This document shows positions 17,440 to 25,974 of a stretch of DNA of 64,000 bases, piece after piece. The number at the start of each line of letters is the position of its first letter. Positions within the stretch are counted from its first letter, which is position 1. Origin of the DNA: Gordonibacter urolithinfaciens (GTDB lineage Bacteria > Actinomycetota > Coriobacteriia > Coriobacteriales > Eggerthellaceae); NCBI RefSeq assembly GCF_900199375.1, contig NZ_LT900217.1, positions 1,922,001 through 1,986,000 on the forward strand. Reading direction: 5' to 3'. A program made the position numbers and the translations under genes. The notes under the pieces are model-generated. The model ran no database searches and was not told where the DNA came from. It saw nothing but the letters and a program-made list of their open reading frames with translations.

Positions 17440-17471
17440 GAGCCGTCGCGTCCTGCTGTGCGCGACGGCTC
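17440..17471 (+). other. Intergenic hairpin between dmsB and the chaperone gene
   Basis: Perfect 11-bp inverted repeat GAGCCGTCGCG / CGCGACGGCTC with a 10-nt loop, no T-run. It probably protects the upstream mRNA or attenuates expression of the chaperone and membrane genes relative to dmsCAB. Confidence 0.5.
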
Positions 17472-17493
17472 CCCAATAGGTGGAGTGGTTCAT

Positions 17494-18219
17494 ATGGGTG
17501 AAGGCATCGAATGGAAGCTTCATCGGGCTGTAGGTTTATCCGACCTCGCATCACTTCTGGCGACTGGCTTCTCCTTTCCGGACGGTAAGCTCGCCCAAGC
17601 GCTTTCCGACGGGGCATTTCTCGATGATTGGCGTGCGAGCATCGTCGATGCGTGCGGCAGGGAATCGGCGGGCGATGCGCGCTTGTCAAGTCGCTGTGCT
17701 GTGGCTTTCGCTGAAACCGACGAAGGGCTGTTGCGACGCGAGTACAGCCGCCTTTTCCTGGCACCTGGTGTCGACGTGCCGATTTGGCCCTACGAGAGTC
17801 CTTTTTTACATCGTATGGTGGGCGCCGAAGGAGCTCCGTCGCTGTTCCGAACTCGCATTTCGATGGACGTCGAGCGCTGCATGGCAGCAGCGGGCGTGGT
17901 CACGGTCGATCTGTGCCGAGAACCTGTCGACAGCGTATTCCACGAATTCGAGTTTCTGGCGCATCTACACGCTTGTATCGGCGAGGCGCTTCGAGTTGGA
18001 GACGGTGACGCCGAGAGGGAATGGCGCGACCGTCTGTGCTCGTTTGCCAGCGATCATGCTTTGAAGTGGCTTCCTGCTTTCATGCAGGAAGTGGCGGACT
18101 TCAGCCGCTTGGGAGAATATCGTGCATTTGCCCGTTTGGGTGTGCGCTATTTGGGTGAACTGGCGACCGAAACGGGAGCCGATATTGGAATTGTGAGCTC
18201 TGCGTCCTGCAAGGGGTGA
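17494..18219 (+). CDS. TorD/DmsD-family redox enzyme maturation chaperone
   Basis: A 241-residue protein; ATG 17494 is chosen over GTG 17458, which lies inside the hairpin, and AGGTGGAG precedes it. It is all-helical with the TorD/DmsD pattern: 'LLRREYSRLFLAPGVDVPIWPYESPFLHR' (the YxxLF...PxxPxES segment), 'SVFHEFEFLAHLHACIGEALR', and 'FASDHALKWLPAFMQEVADF' (like W.P.F). These chaperones bind the Tat signal and help insert the molybdenum cofactor, here presumably for the dmsA product upstream. Confidence 0.85.
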   Translation: MGEGIEWKLHRAVGLSDLASLLATGFSFPDGKLAQALSDGAFLDDWRASIVDACGRESAGDARLSSRCAVAFAETDEGLLRREYSRLFLAPGVDVPIWPYESPFLHRMVGAEGAPSLFRTRISMDVERCMAAAGVVTVDLCREPVDSVFHEFEFLAHLHACIGEALRVGDGDAEREWRDRLCSFASDHALKWLPAFMQEVADFSRLGEYRAFARLGVRYLGELATETGADIGIVSSASCKG

Positions 18220-18223
18220 TCGC

Positions 18224-18946
18224 ATGACGTTTCTGATCGTGTTCGCATGTACGGCAGCGGCGGCGTTTCTGCTGAAACCGGCCATCAAAAAGGTGCCGGT
18301 GGCGTGGTACGTGTCGGCAGGCATCCTGATGGTGCTCTACGTTGCGGGGCTGCAGGGCTGGCTGCCGTTGCCGGCTCCGGTTCGCAGCGTGCTGTTCCTG
18401 CTGCTGCAAAAGGGCACCCTTGCGGTTGCGCTGTTCGCGGTGGTGATGTTCATCGGCGCGCTCCCGCGCGATTCGGGGCCGCGCAAGCATCTCATGCCCA
18501 TCCGTGCCGAGCTTTCCGTCATCGCATGCATCCTGGTATGCGGGCATATCGTCGCGTACTGCCTGTCGTACGTGCCGCGCATGATGGGGGCGGGTGGCGT
18601 TAACCCCTTCGTCGCCGTCGGGTTGGCGGTGGCAGCGGCTATCACCGTGCTGCTAGTCGTGCTGGGCGTCACGTCGTTCAATTCCGTGAAGGCGCGTATG
18701 AGCAAGCAGATATGGGTCAAGGTGCAGAAGTGGGCTTACGTGTTCTTCGGCTTGACGTACGTGCACGTGCTGGCCATGCTCCTGCCGAGCGCTCTCGGTG
18801 GTGGCGCTGCAGCCGTGCAGAGCGTGGCGGCTTACACGGTCGTGTTCGGCGCGTACGCCGTGTTGCGCGTGGCTCGCGCCAAGCGGGAATCAGGGGGCTG
18901 TATCAAAGACCCCAGATCGCAAGCCCGACAGGTGACCGCCTCGTAG
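18224..18946 (+). CDS. Ferric-reductase-like transmembrane protein
   Basis: A 240-residue protein with about six helices. 'CGHIVAYCLSYVPRMM' and 'FGLTYVHVLAMLLP' place histidines inside helices in the manner of haem-binding ferric-reductase/MsrQ-like cytochromes. It starts 4 nt after the chaperone stop, so it is in the dms-like operon. It may supply electrons or anchor a haem, but a role specific to this operon is inference. The last 25 residues are polar ('RESGGCIKDPRSQARQ'). Confidence 0.7.
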   Translation: MTFLIVFACTAAAAFLLKPAIKKVPVAWYVSAGILMVLYVAGLQGWLPLPAPVRSVLFLLLQKGTLAVALFAVVMFIGALPRDSGPRKHLMPIRAELSVIACILVCGHIVAYCLSYVPRMMGAGGVNPFVAVGLAVAAAITVLLVVLGVTSFNSVKARMSKQIWVKVQKWAYVFFGLTYVHVLAMLLPSALGGGAAAVQSVAAYTVVFGAYAVLRVARAKRESGGCIKDPRSQARQVTAS

Positions 18947-19025
18947 GGCAAGTGCTCTGCTCTTGCCCTACGCTCGCCCCGGGAGAGACGGCGAGGCGAG
19001 GCTTTTGATGCAGCTCCCGCGCCTC

Positions 19026-19064
19026 CATGCAGAAGGCCCCGACGATGTCGGGGCCTTCTGCATG
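19026..19064. terminator. Strong bidirectional hairpin
   Basis: Perfect 18-bp stem (19026-19043 with 19047-19064, sequence CATGCAGAAGGCCCCGAC and its complement) with a GAT loop. It sits between the convergent dms-like operon and the aldehyde oxidoreductase gene. No T-run, but stability is high. Confidence 0.7.
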
Positions 19065-19130
19065 TATAAGGGTGCAGGCGCCGGGAAAGGGGAAGGAGGG
19101 GGAGGCCGGCGCCTGCTCGAGGTTGTCAGT

Positions 19131-21269
19131 TTACGGCAGCAGGTTGAGCGACTGCAGCTCTTCCTTCACGTCGGCCATGCCGTACGCGTCGAGGCAGGCG
19201 GCCGTGGGGCAGCCCAGCTTCTCGTCCCAGCCGAACTTGCCGTACACCATGCCGAGCGCCGTCTGGAAGTCGTCGCGGTCCATCTTGTCGGTGCCTTCCG
19301 TGAACGGCTTCTTGTCCGGGTCCTTGTCGAAGGCCCAGGCGGTGATCACGTCGTGGTCGGCGCGCAGGTCGTTGTTGCCGAGCGAGCCGTCGGCCTTCGT
19401 CATGCCGCGCACCGTGTTCGCGCGCTGCAGCGTCATGATCTTGGCGCCGGCCTGGTACAGGTCGTCGGTGGTCAGGTCCTCGCCGGTCACAGCCTTGAAG
19501 AACTTGGCCTCCAGGTCGAGGTCGCCGCGGTAGTTGCGAGCTTTCGTGGGGCTCATGGTCATGGGCCACACCCAGTTGCACAGCGTGAGCGAGTCGTGCA
19601 GCACGTCGGTCACGAGGCTCCACCAGGCGAAGTTCGCCTTGTGGTCGTTCATGGGCGTGTAGTTCTTGTCCTGGTCGATGGCGTCGGCGCCGCCCCAGAC
19701 CTCCTCGGCGATCTGCTGCTTCAGCTCGAAGGGCAGGCCGCAGCCCTGGAAGTTCACGGCGGAGTGGATCATGTCGTCGCGGTTGAACATCATGTTGTAC
19801 ACGGCGCCCACCTGGCCGAAGCACTCGATGGCGTGGTGCACGGGCCAGCCGCGGTAGTTGATGAGCGTGGACTTCGCGTTGTCGAACCACGCCTGCTCGT
19901 TCCAACGCTCGCACCACACGTACGGGCCGTGGGCCAGATACGAGATCTCGGAGTCGTTCTGCGCGATCTTCGTGAGGATCTCGATCATGACCGTGGGGTC
20001 GCGGCGATCGGCGTCGAACTTGCCCCAGTCGATGGAGGCGTACTCGTCGGCCGGCAGCACGCGCTTGAACACGCCGTTGGCGTGGCAGTAGGCGATGTCG
20101 CGGTAGAGCTGGGCGTAGTTGCACCACAGGCCCAGGTTGTCCATCGTGTTGGACGTGGTGGTGTCCCACAGGATGGAAAGGTCGCCGTCGTCCTTCAGGC
20201 CCATCTTCAGGAAGGGCTCCATGTACACGCTCACGGGGAAGTTCGCCGCGCAGGTGTTGCCCGCGGTCTCGTAGCCCGTGGTCTCCTTCGTGCCCTCCAC
20301 GCGCAGGTCGGAGTAGCAGTGGATGGGGCAGCTGTGGCAGCCGTTCATCTTGATGGTGTACTTCGAGGCGGCCTCGCCCAGGTCCTTCGTGGACTTCATG
20401 CAGCGGTAGCCCACGGTGTTGATCTCGCCGGGCTTCGGCTCGCCCGTCTCGATGGGCTCGCCCTCGGCGGCCTCCCAGAACAGGCCCTTGCGCGCCGTCC
20501 AGCGGGAGCCCTTGTCGTAGTACTCGGCCCACTCCTGCTGGGTGGAAGGCACCACGTGGTTGTTGTTCGAGCCGATGATCTCGCGCAGCATGTAGTCGGA
20601 CAGGTCCGCCACCGTCTGCGGGTCCTTCACGTTCACGGAGCCGTCGCCTTCCACCACGAGGGCCTTGAGCATCTTCGAGCCCATGACCGCGCCCGTGCCG
20701 GCGCCGGCGGAGTGGTTGCGCGAGTTGATGATGCAGGAGTACGGCGTGAGGTTCTCGCCCGAGGGGCCGATGGCGGCCACGCAGGCCTGCACGCTCTCCT
20801 TGCGGCAGAGCGCCTCGGTGGCGGCGCGGGTGCCCAGGCCCCACACGCCGGAGGCGTCCTTGATGGTCACCTGGTCGTTCTTGATGTTCAGGTACACGGG
20901 CTTGCTGGAGGCGCCCTCCACCACGATGGCGTCGTAGCCGGCCAGCTTGATCTTCGCGCCCAGCATGCCGCCGCAGTGGGCATCGACGATGAGGTGGTCC
21001 TTCGAGAACGTGGACAGCGAGCAGATGGTGGTGCGGCCGGCCAGGGGCACGCCGGAGGCCGTGAGGGGGCCTACGGCAAAGACGATCTTGTTCTCAGGGG
21101 AGAAGGGATCGGTGCCGGCGGGAACCTCGTCGAACATGATCTTGTTCGCCAGGCCCATGCCTCCGATGTATTCTTTGTAGGGGTCGGTCGGTTGCGTCGT
21201 GACCGAGCCGGTGCTCAGATTGACGCGGAGGATCTTACCGGCCCATCCGTACGATGTTTCGTCAGCCAT
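19131..21269 (-). CDS. Aldehyde:ferredoxin oxidoreductase family, tungsten enzyme
   Basis: A 712-residue protein; ATG 21269 is preceded by TTTGGAGATGCAAC, and the frame continues upstream without function. It starts 'YGWAGKILRVNLSTGSVT', the canonical AOR N-terminus, with 'YIGGMGLANKIMFDEV' and 'ENKIVFAVGPLTASGVPLAGR'. The 4Fe-4S cysteines are 311, 314 and 318 ('GCHSCPIHCYSD'), with a distal Cys in 'GCPTAACLDAYG' close to the C-terminus. There is no signal peptide, so it is cytoplasmic. It would interconvert carboxylic acids and aldehydes (or a related substrate) using low-potential electrons. A Tat-type ferredoxin gene is divergent from it, and both promoters carry box A. Confidence 0.9.
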   Translation of the reverse strand: MADETSYGWAGKILRVNLSTGSVTTQPTDPYKEYIGGMGLANKIMFDEVPAGTDPFSPENKIVFAVGPLTASGVPLAGRTTICSLSTFSKDHLIVDAHCGGMLGAKIKLAGYDAIVVEGASSKPVYLNIKNDQVTIKDASGVWGLGTRAATEALCRKESVQACVAAIGPSGENLTPYSCIINSRNHSAGAGTGAVMGSKMLKALVVEGDGSVNVKDPQTVADLSDYMLREIIGSNNNHVVPSTQQEWAEYYDKGSRWTARKGLFWEAAEGEPIETGEPKPGEINTVGYRCMKSTKDLGEAASKYTIKMNGCHSCPIHCYSDLRVEGTKETTGYETAGNTCAANFPVSVYMEPFLKMGLKDDGDLSILWDTTTSNTMDNLGLWCNYAQLYRDIAYCHANGVFKRVLPADEYASIDWGKFDADRRDPTVMIEILTKIAQNDSEISYLAHGPYVWCERWNEQAWFDNAKSTLINYRGWPVHHAIECFGQVGAVYNMMFNRDDMIHSAVNFQGCGLPFELKQQIAEEVWGGADAIDQDKNYTPMNDHKANFAWWSLVTDVLHDSLTLCNWVWPMTMSPTKARNYRGDLDLEAKFFKAVTGEDLTTDDLYQAGAKIMTLQRANTVRGMTKADGSLGNNDLRADHDVITAWAFDKDPDKKPFTEGTDKMDRDDFQTALGMVYGKFGWDEKLGCPTAACLDAYGMADVKEELQSLNLLP

Positions 21270-21365
21270 GTTGCATCTCCAAATCTTGGATAGACTACTG
21301 AGGTTCGTGTTGTGTGGGAACCGTCGGCCGCGATGCGAGCGCTGACAACAATCGTCGTGCCGCCA

Positions 21366-21409
21366 GTATGCCGACCCGCGCGCCCAGGGTATACCCTCTT
21401 TGGGGGTAA
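21366..21409 (-). promoter_or_regulatory. Box A promoter of the aldehyde oxidoreductase gene
   Basis: On the minus strand, TACCCCCAAAGAGGGTA (21409-21393; perfect TACCC/GGGTA arms) is followed by 21 nt and a -10-like CATACT (21371-21366). It matches the box at 8959-8975 at 15 of 17 positions with identical spacing. The gene starts at 21269. Confidence 0.65.
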
Positions 21410-21439
21410 TTCCGCAAAATCGCCGTTCAGGAAGCAGAA

Positions 21440-21483
21440 TTCCCTCAAAGAGGGGAGGGCGTCCATCCAGCGCACGGCATACT
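21440..21483 (+). promoter_or_regulatory. Box A promoter of the Tat-ferredoxin operon
   Basis: TTCCCTCAAAGAGGGGA (21440-21456), 21 nt, CATACT (21478-21483). Together with the box at 21393-21409 it accounts for most of the 389-bp gap between the divergent genes. The transcript would have a leader of about 170 nt before 21659. Confidence 0.6.
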
Positions 21484-21658
21484 TCCAAGTGTTGTGTGGT
21501 ACCGCGAATCGGAAGCGAGCCGAGCGCAGCCACCCCGAGGGCGCACGCCCGCCGCGCGAAGGCGACGGCGGGGAGACGAGCGAGCACGAGCGCGCCGGCG
21601 GGGGAGGCATACGGAAACGACACTCACGGAACTTAAGTGAGGGAGGGAGCACCAGGCT

Positions 21659-22420
21659 ATGTCAGATTCCAATCTGCACCAGAACACCTCCGAGGACCAG
21701 GGCGTCCCGAGCGGCGCGCCTGCGACGAACGGAACCGCGCCCGCGCCCGAGAACGTGGCAGGCGAGGGGGATCGTAAAAGCAAAACCTTCACGCGGCGCA
21801 GCGTGCTGGCCATGGCGGGCTGCGGCGTTGCCGGCCTCGTGGTCGGCGGCGTGCTGGCCTCGTGGGGCGTGACGTCGAAGTCCATCGCCTCCGGGCGCAT
21901 CGAGATCCGCACGACGCCCACGAAGATGATCGTGACCGACCGCGCCCGCTGCTCGGGCTGCCAGCGCTGCGAGATGGCGTGCACGCTGAAGAACGACGGC
22001 CGCGTCTGCCAGCACATCGCGCGCGTTCGCGTGTGGCCCAACTACAACTTCGGCACGAACGTGGGCAGCACCGACGGTGCCTACGGCAACTGCGAGTTCA
22101 CCGTGGAGCACTGCAAGCAGTGCGAGGATCCCGCGTGCATGAACTACTGCCCCGTGCATGCCATTTACGCCGACGAGAAGTCCGGTGCGCGCAAGGTGGA
22201 CGCCGACCGCTGCATCGGCTGCGGCATGTGCAGCCAGGCGTGCCCGTGGAACATGCCGGTAGTGGATTCCGAGACGGGCGTGTCCACGAAGTGCATCTCG
22301 TGCGGCCGCTGCGCCGAGCAGTGCCCGAACGGCGCCATCAAGTTCATCGACTGGGAGGATATCGCGCAGAAGGTCATCGACCAGGGCGTCGTGAGGACGA
22401 CGACCCTCGTGCAGGCGTGA
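21659..22420 (+). CDS. Tat-exported 4Fe-4S ferredoxin subunit
   Basis: A 253-residue protein with an unusually long n-region of 45 residues before twin arginines 46-47 ('FTRRSVLAMAGCGVAGL'). Four Fe-S motifs follow: Cys98/101/104/108 ('CSGCQRCEMAC'), 'CKQCEDPACMNYCPVHA', 'CIGCGMCSQACPWN' and 'CISCGRCAEQCPNGA'. It is predicted to lie outside the membrane or be anchored by the uncleaved signal. It is divergent from the cytoplasmic aldehyde oxidoreductase and upstream of a chaperone and a thiosulfate-reductase-like set. The partner is therefore ambiguous: it could be the molybdenum enzyme at 23225 or the tungsten enzyme. Confidence 0.85.
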   Translation: MSDSNLHQNTSEDQGVPSGAPATNGTAPAPENVAGEGDRKSKTFTRRSVLAMAGCGVAGLVVGGVLASWGVTSKSIASGRIEIRTTPTKMIVTDRARCSGCQRCEMACTLKNDGRVCQHIARVRVWPNYNFGTNVGSTDGAYGNCEFTVEHCKQCEDPACMNYCPVHAIYADEKSGARKVDADRCIGCGMCSQACPWNMPVVDSETGVSTKCISCGRCAEQCPNGAIKFIDWEDIAQKVIDQGVVRTTTLVQA

Positions 22421-22440
22421 TGACGCCCGGTGCAGCCCCC

Positions 22441-22467
22441 GCTTTCCGTGCCATTGGCTCGGAAAGC
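22441..22467 (+). other. Intergenic hairpin
   Basis: GCTTTCCG (22441-22448) pairs with CGGAAAGC (22460-22467) between the Tat-ferredoxin and chaperone genes. Short, no T-run. Confidence 0.35.
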
Positions 22468-22493
22468 AGCGAAAACGGAAAGGAGGATGAGCG

Positions 22494-23174
22494 ATGATGG
22501 AAGACGAGGCCGTGTTCTCGGTGCTTGCCCAGTGCTTTGGCCCCGTGGACGAGGGCTCTTGGAGCCAGCTGGTGGGTAGCTCGCTGTGGTCGGACTTCCT
22601 CGACGGTGCCCGCCGCGTCATGCAGGCAGACGAGCTGGGCGTGCAGGCAGCCCCCCTCGCACGGGCGCGCAAGCGCTGCCCGCTGCAGGAGTTCCTGTCG
22701 TCGGGCGAGGTGAACGCGCTGTTCGCGCCGCCGACATACGACGAGAAGCAGGCCTTCGCCGCCCGCCACTTCACGGGAGGGCTCCCCGAGTCCGCCGTGC
22801 CGGTGGAGTCGCTCTACCGCACGTGGTCTGCAGGGGCCGCGCCCGCTCCGTTCTCGCAGCAACAGGGGCTGTACCTGGGAGATTCGGCGCACTACCTGCG
22901 CGAGCTGGTCGAGCGGCTGGGCATGGAGGTGCCGCCGGCGTTCTCGGCGTGCCCCGACCACCTGGCGCTCGAGCTCGATCTCGTGGCCGTGATGCTGCGG
23001 TCCGGCATGCGGGAGGAGGCCCGGCAGTTCCTCGCGGAGCGCTTCGCCTGGCTCACCGCGTACCGCATGCGGCTCTTGGCCCTGGAGGACGAGGCCCGCT
23101 TCTACATCGGGCTCGTCGACGTGATCCTGGCCATTCGCGCGCAGCAGACGACCGCCGATGCGGTGGTCGCATGA
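22494..23174 (+). CDS. TorD-like redox enzyme chaperone
   Basis: A 226-residue all-helical protein with features of the TorD superfamily: 'VPVESLYRTWSAG', 'GLYLGDSAHYLRELVERLGMEVPPAFSACPDHLALELDLVAVML' (the P.....DHL..EL segment is strongly typical), and 'REEARQFLAERFAWLTAYRMRL'. ATG 22494 follows AAAGGAGGATGAGCG. It is expected to bind the Tat signal and cofactor site of the molybdenum subunit encoded 50 nt downstream. Confidence 0.83.
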   Translation: MMEDEAVFSVLAQCFGPVDEGSWSQLVGSSLWSDFLDGARRVMQADELGVQAAPLARARKRCPLQEFLSSGEVNALFAPPTYDEKQAFAARHFTGGLPESAVPVESLYRTWSAGAAPAPFSQQQGLYLGDSAHYLRELVERLGMEVPPAFSACPDHLALELDLVAVMLRSGMREEARQFLAERFAWLTAYRMRLLALEDEARFYIGLVDVILAIRAQQTTADAVVA

Positions 23175-23224
23175 GCGCCGACGATAAGAGAACTCACGTG
23201 CATGCATACAGAGAGGAAACAGCT

Positions 23225-25426
23225 ATGTCAGAAAACGCTATAACCAGGCGAAGCTTCCTGGCTGGCAGCGCTGGGGCGGTTGCGCTCACGGCGGCAGCCG
23301 GCTATATGGGCTTCGACGCTTGGGAGCAGGCGCATGCTGATGACGCATCGGGAGGCGGCGAGACCAAGACCGTCCACACGCTGTGCAACGCCTGCTCGAG
23401 CAAATGCGGCTACACGGCCTACGTGGTCAACGGCCGCTTGACGAAGCTCATCGGCGATGCCGACCACCCCTACTCCAAGGGCAAGCTCTGCGCCCGCGGC
23501 TACGGCTACTCGCAGATCGCCTACTCGGAGGATCGCCTCACCGACCCGCTGAAGAAGAACGAGCAGGGCAAGTTCGAGGCCATCTCGTGGGACCAGGCGT
23601 ACAGCGAGATTGCCGAGAAGGTGCGCGCCATTATCGACGCCGACGGCCCGCAGGCACTGGCCATGGTGCAGGACCCGCGCCCCAGCGGCAAGTACTACAC
23701 GAAGCGCTTCATGAACGCGCTGGGGTCGGCGAACGTGTACACGCACGGCGCCGCCTGCAACCTGTCCAAGGAAAGCGGCATGACTCAGGCCATCGGCACG
23801 GGCAGCTACTCGTCCGACGTGGCGAACTCCAAGATGACCATGTTCATCGGCCGCAGCTACGCTGACGCCATCCGCCCCAGCTCCGTGGTCGCGCTGCAGA
23901 AGGCGCACGAGAAGGGCGCGCACATAGTGCTGGTGGACCCGCGCTGCAACAACAGCCGCGTGTTCGCCGACGAATGGGTGCCCATCAACCCGGGCACCGA
24001 CCTCGCGCTCGTGCTGGCCATGAGCAACGTGCTGGTGACGCGCGGCCGCTACGACAAGGAGTTCGTGGCCGCGAACACCGTCGGCTTCGACGAGTGGGCA
24101 AAGGAGCTCGCGGAGTACCCGCCCGAATGGGCCGAGGGCGTCACGGGCATCCCGGCCGACACCATCGCGCGCCTGGCCATGGAGTTCGCCGAGGCGGCCC
24201 CCGCGGCCTCCATCGAGCCCAGCTGGCGCGGTGCGTTCGGCTGCTCGTACGAGAACTCGGGCGAGACGGCGCGCGCCATCTGCCTGTTCAACACGCTCTT
24301 GGGTTGCTGGAACCAGAAGGGCGGCGCCCTGTTCACGCCCAGCGTGTCGGCCGGCAAGCTGGCCGACGAGCGCTTCGCCGACCCGAAGAAGCCCGAGGGC
24401 AAGCAGGTGGGCGCGGCCGAGTACCCGCTCGCGCTGTCGAGCATGGGCACGAACCTCGCCGCCGCCCAGGCCGCCGAGGACGGTACCGTGAAGGGCATGT
24501 TCTTCTACAACTCGAACATGGCCGCCGGCTACTCGAACACGGCGAAGCTCGCCGAGCTCTTGGGCAAGCTGGACCTCATGGTGGTCGTGGACGTGCAGAT
24601 GTCCGAGACGGCGATGCTCGCCGACTACGTGCTGCCCGACACGAGCTACCTGGAGCGCCTGGAGCTGCCCGAGTTCATCGGCGGCAAGGTGCCGGCCGTG
24701 GCGCTGCGCGACCAGGTGATCGACGTGGTGCACCCGAACACGAAGCCGGTCGACCGGATATTCTCCGAGCTGGCCGAGGCGTGCGGCGTGGGCGAGTACT
24801 TCCGCTTCGGCGTGGACGAGCTGGCCGACGCGCAGCTGCAGACGGTGGGCCTTTCGCTCGATGCGCTCAAGCAGACGGGCACGGCGCACTTCCCCGAGAA
24901 GGAATTCGCCTACGGCACGGCGCCGAAGTTCAAGACGCCTACCGAGAAGGTGCAGTTCACAAGCGAAGCGTGCGAGAAGGCGGGGTTGTCGGCCGCACCC
25001 GTGTGGGTGGAGCCGGCCGTCATGCCCATGGGCGACGAGCTGCGCCTCATCGGCGGCAAGCAGGCCATCCACAGCCACACGCAGACCGCGAACATCGAAG
25101 ACCTCATGCAGATCACGAAGGATTACGACCTGACCCGCGTCTGGATAAACGCCGACGTGGCCAAGCGCCTGGGCATCGAGGACGGCGACGAGGTGGAGGT
25201 GTCGAACCCCCAGCACACGGGCCGCGTCCGCGCGAAGGTGACGCAGCGCATGAACCCCACGGCGCTGTACATGCCCAGCCACTACGGCTGCTCGTCGCCC
25301 GACCAGCACACCGCCTACGAGGTGGGCCTGCGCCAGATGGACTTCGTGCCGTTCCATTTGGAGCCGGCTTACGGGGGCGCGTGCACGCAGGAGGCGGTCG
25401 TGACCGTTAAGAAGGTAGGTGCGTAA
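23225..25426 (+). CDS. Thiosulfate/polysulfide reductase-like molybdopterin subunit (Tat-exported)
   Basis: A 733-residue protein starting at ATG 23225 (GAGAGGAAACAGCT upstream). Twin arginines are at 8-9 ('ITRRSFLAGSAGAVALTAAAG'). The 4Fe-4S motif is Cys54, Cys57, Cys61 and Cys89. A Cys178 in 'YTHGAACNLSKESG' is at the position of the molybdenum ligand; a Cys ligand is typical of the PhsA/PsrA and NapA branches, not of DmsA (Ser). 'LVDPRCNNSRVFADEWVPINPGTDLALVLAM' and the C-terminal barrel are intact. With the following PsrB-like and NrfD genes it forms a complete membrane-bound reductase. Thiosulfate, polysulfide or a related substrate is inferred. Confidence 0.88.
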   Translation: MSENAITRRSFLAGSAGAVALTAAAGYMGFDAWEQAHADDASGGGETKTVHTLCNACSSKCGYTAYVVNGRLTKLIGDADHPYSKGKLCARGYGYSQIAYSEDRLTDPLKKNEQGKFEAISWDQAYSEIAEKVRAIIDADGPQALAMVQDPRPSGKYYTKRFMNALGSANVYTHGAACNLSKESGMTQAIGTGSYSSDVANSKMTMFIGRSYADAIRPSSVVALQKAHEKGAHIVLVDPRCNNSRVFADEWVPINPGTDLALVLAMSNVLVTRGRYDKEFVAANTVGFDEWAKELAEYPPEWAEGVTGIPADTIARLAMEFAEAAPAASIEPSWRGAFGCSYENSGETARAICLFNTLLGCWNQKGGALFTPSVSAGKLADERFADPKKPEGKQVGAAEYPLALSSMGTNLAAAQAAEDGTVKGMFFYNSNMAAGYSNTAKLAELLGKLDLMVVVDVQMSETAMLADYVLPDTSYLERLELPEFIGGKVPAVALRDQVIDVVHPNTKPVDRIFSELAEACGVGEYFRFGVDELADAQLQTVGLSLDALKQTGTAHFPEKEFAYGTAPKFKTPTEKVQFTSEACEKAGLSAAPVWVEPAVMPMGDELRLIGGKQAIHSHTQTANIEDLMQITKDYDLTRVWINADVAKRLGIEDGDEVEVSNPQHTGRVRAKVTQRMNPTALYMPSHYGCSSPDQHTAYEVGLRQMDFVPFHLEPAYGGACTQEAVVTVKKVGA

Positions 25427-25968
25427 TGGCCCGTTACGGAATGCTCATCAACACCAAGAAATGCATCGGCTGCTACGCGTGCCGCGTGGCCTGCCAGCGC
25501 CAGAACGACCTGCTGCCCACGCAGGACTTCATCCGCTACGAGGAGCACGAGACGGGCACGTATCCCAACGTGGCCATCGAGACGGTGCCGCTGCAGTGCA
25601 TGCACTGCGAGGACGCCCCCTGCGTGGCCGTGTGCCCCACGGGCGCGGCCTTCATCGGTGCCGATGGCATCGTGGGAGTGGACGAGGGGCGCTGCATCGG
25701 CTGCAAGTACTGCATGGCCGCCTGCCCCTACCAGGTTCGCGTGCACAACGAGAAGACGGGCACGGTTGACAAGTGCCGCTTCTGCACGGTGTCGGCCGAG
25801 ACGAGCGGCACGAAGATGTGCTCGTGCGTGGAGGCGTGCCTGACGAACGCCCGCATCTTCGGCGACCTGGACGATCCCGAAAGCGATATCTCGAAGGAGA
25901 TCGCCGCGACGAACGCCCAGCCCATAGCGGGCGACCTGACCAAATCCAAAGTATTCTACGTGAGGTGA
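25426..25968 (+). CDS. PsrB/PhsB-like 4Fe-4S subunit
   Basis: A 180-residue protein whose ATG shares one base with the stop of the previous gene (TAATG). Four cluster motifs are visible: 'CIGCYACRVACQ', 'CMHCEDAPCVAVCPTGA', 'CIGCKYCMAACPYQ' and 'CRFCTVSAETSGTKMCSCVEAC', followed by 'ARIFGDLDDPESDISKEI'. The extra Cys in the last motif ('MCSCVEAC') is slightly unusual. It links the NrfD anchor to the catalytic subunit. Confidence 0.9.
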   Translation: MARYGMLINTKKCIGCYACRVACQRQNDLLPTQDFIRYEEHETGTYPNVAIETVPLQCMHCEDAPCVAVCPTGAAFIGADGIVGVDEGRCIGCKYCMAACPYQVRVHNEKTGTVDKCRFCTVSAETSGTKMCSCVEACLTNARIFGDLDDPESDISKEIAATNAQPIAGDLTKSKVFYVR

Positions 25969-25974
25969 TGAGCG

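Noticed and set aside
18963-21293. Very long frame antisense to the aldehyde oxidoreductase gene (776 codons)
   Set aside because: Mirror frame of a GC-rich gene; the product is His/Val/Arg-rich low complexity with no domain. The same holds for 23228-25357, 30141-32147 and 43083-44981.
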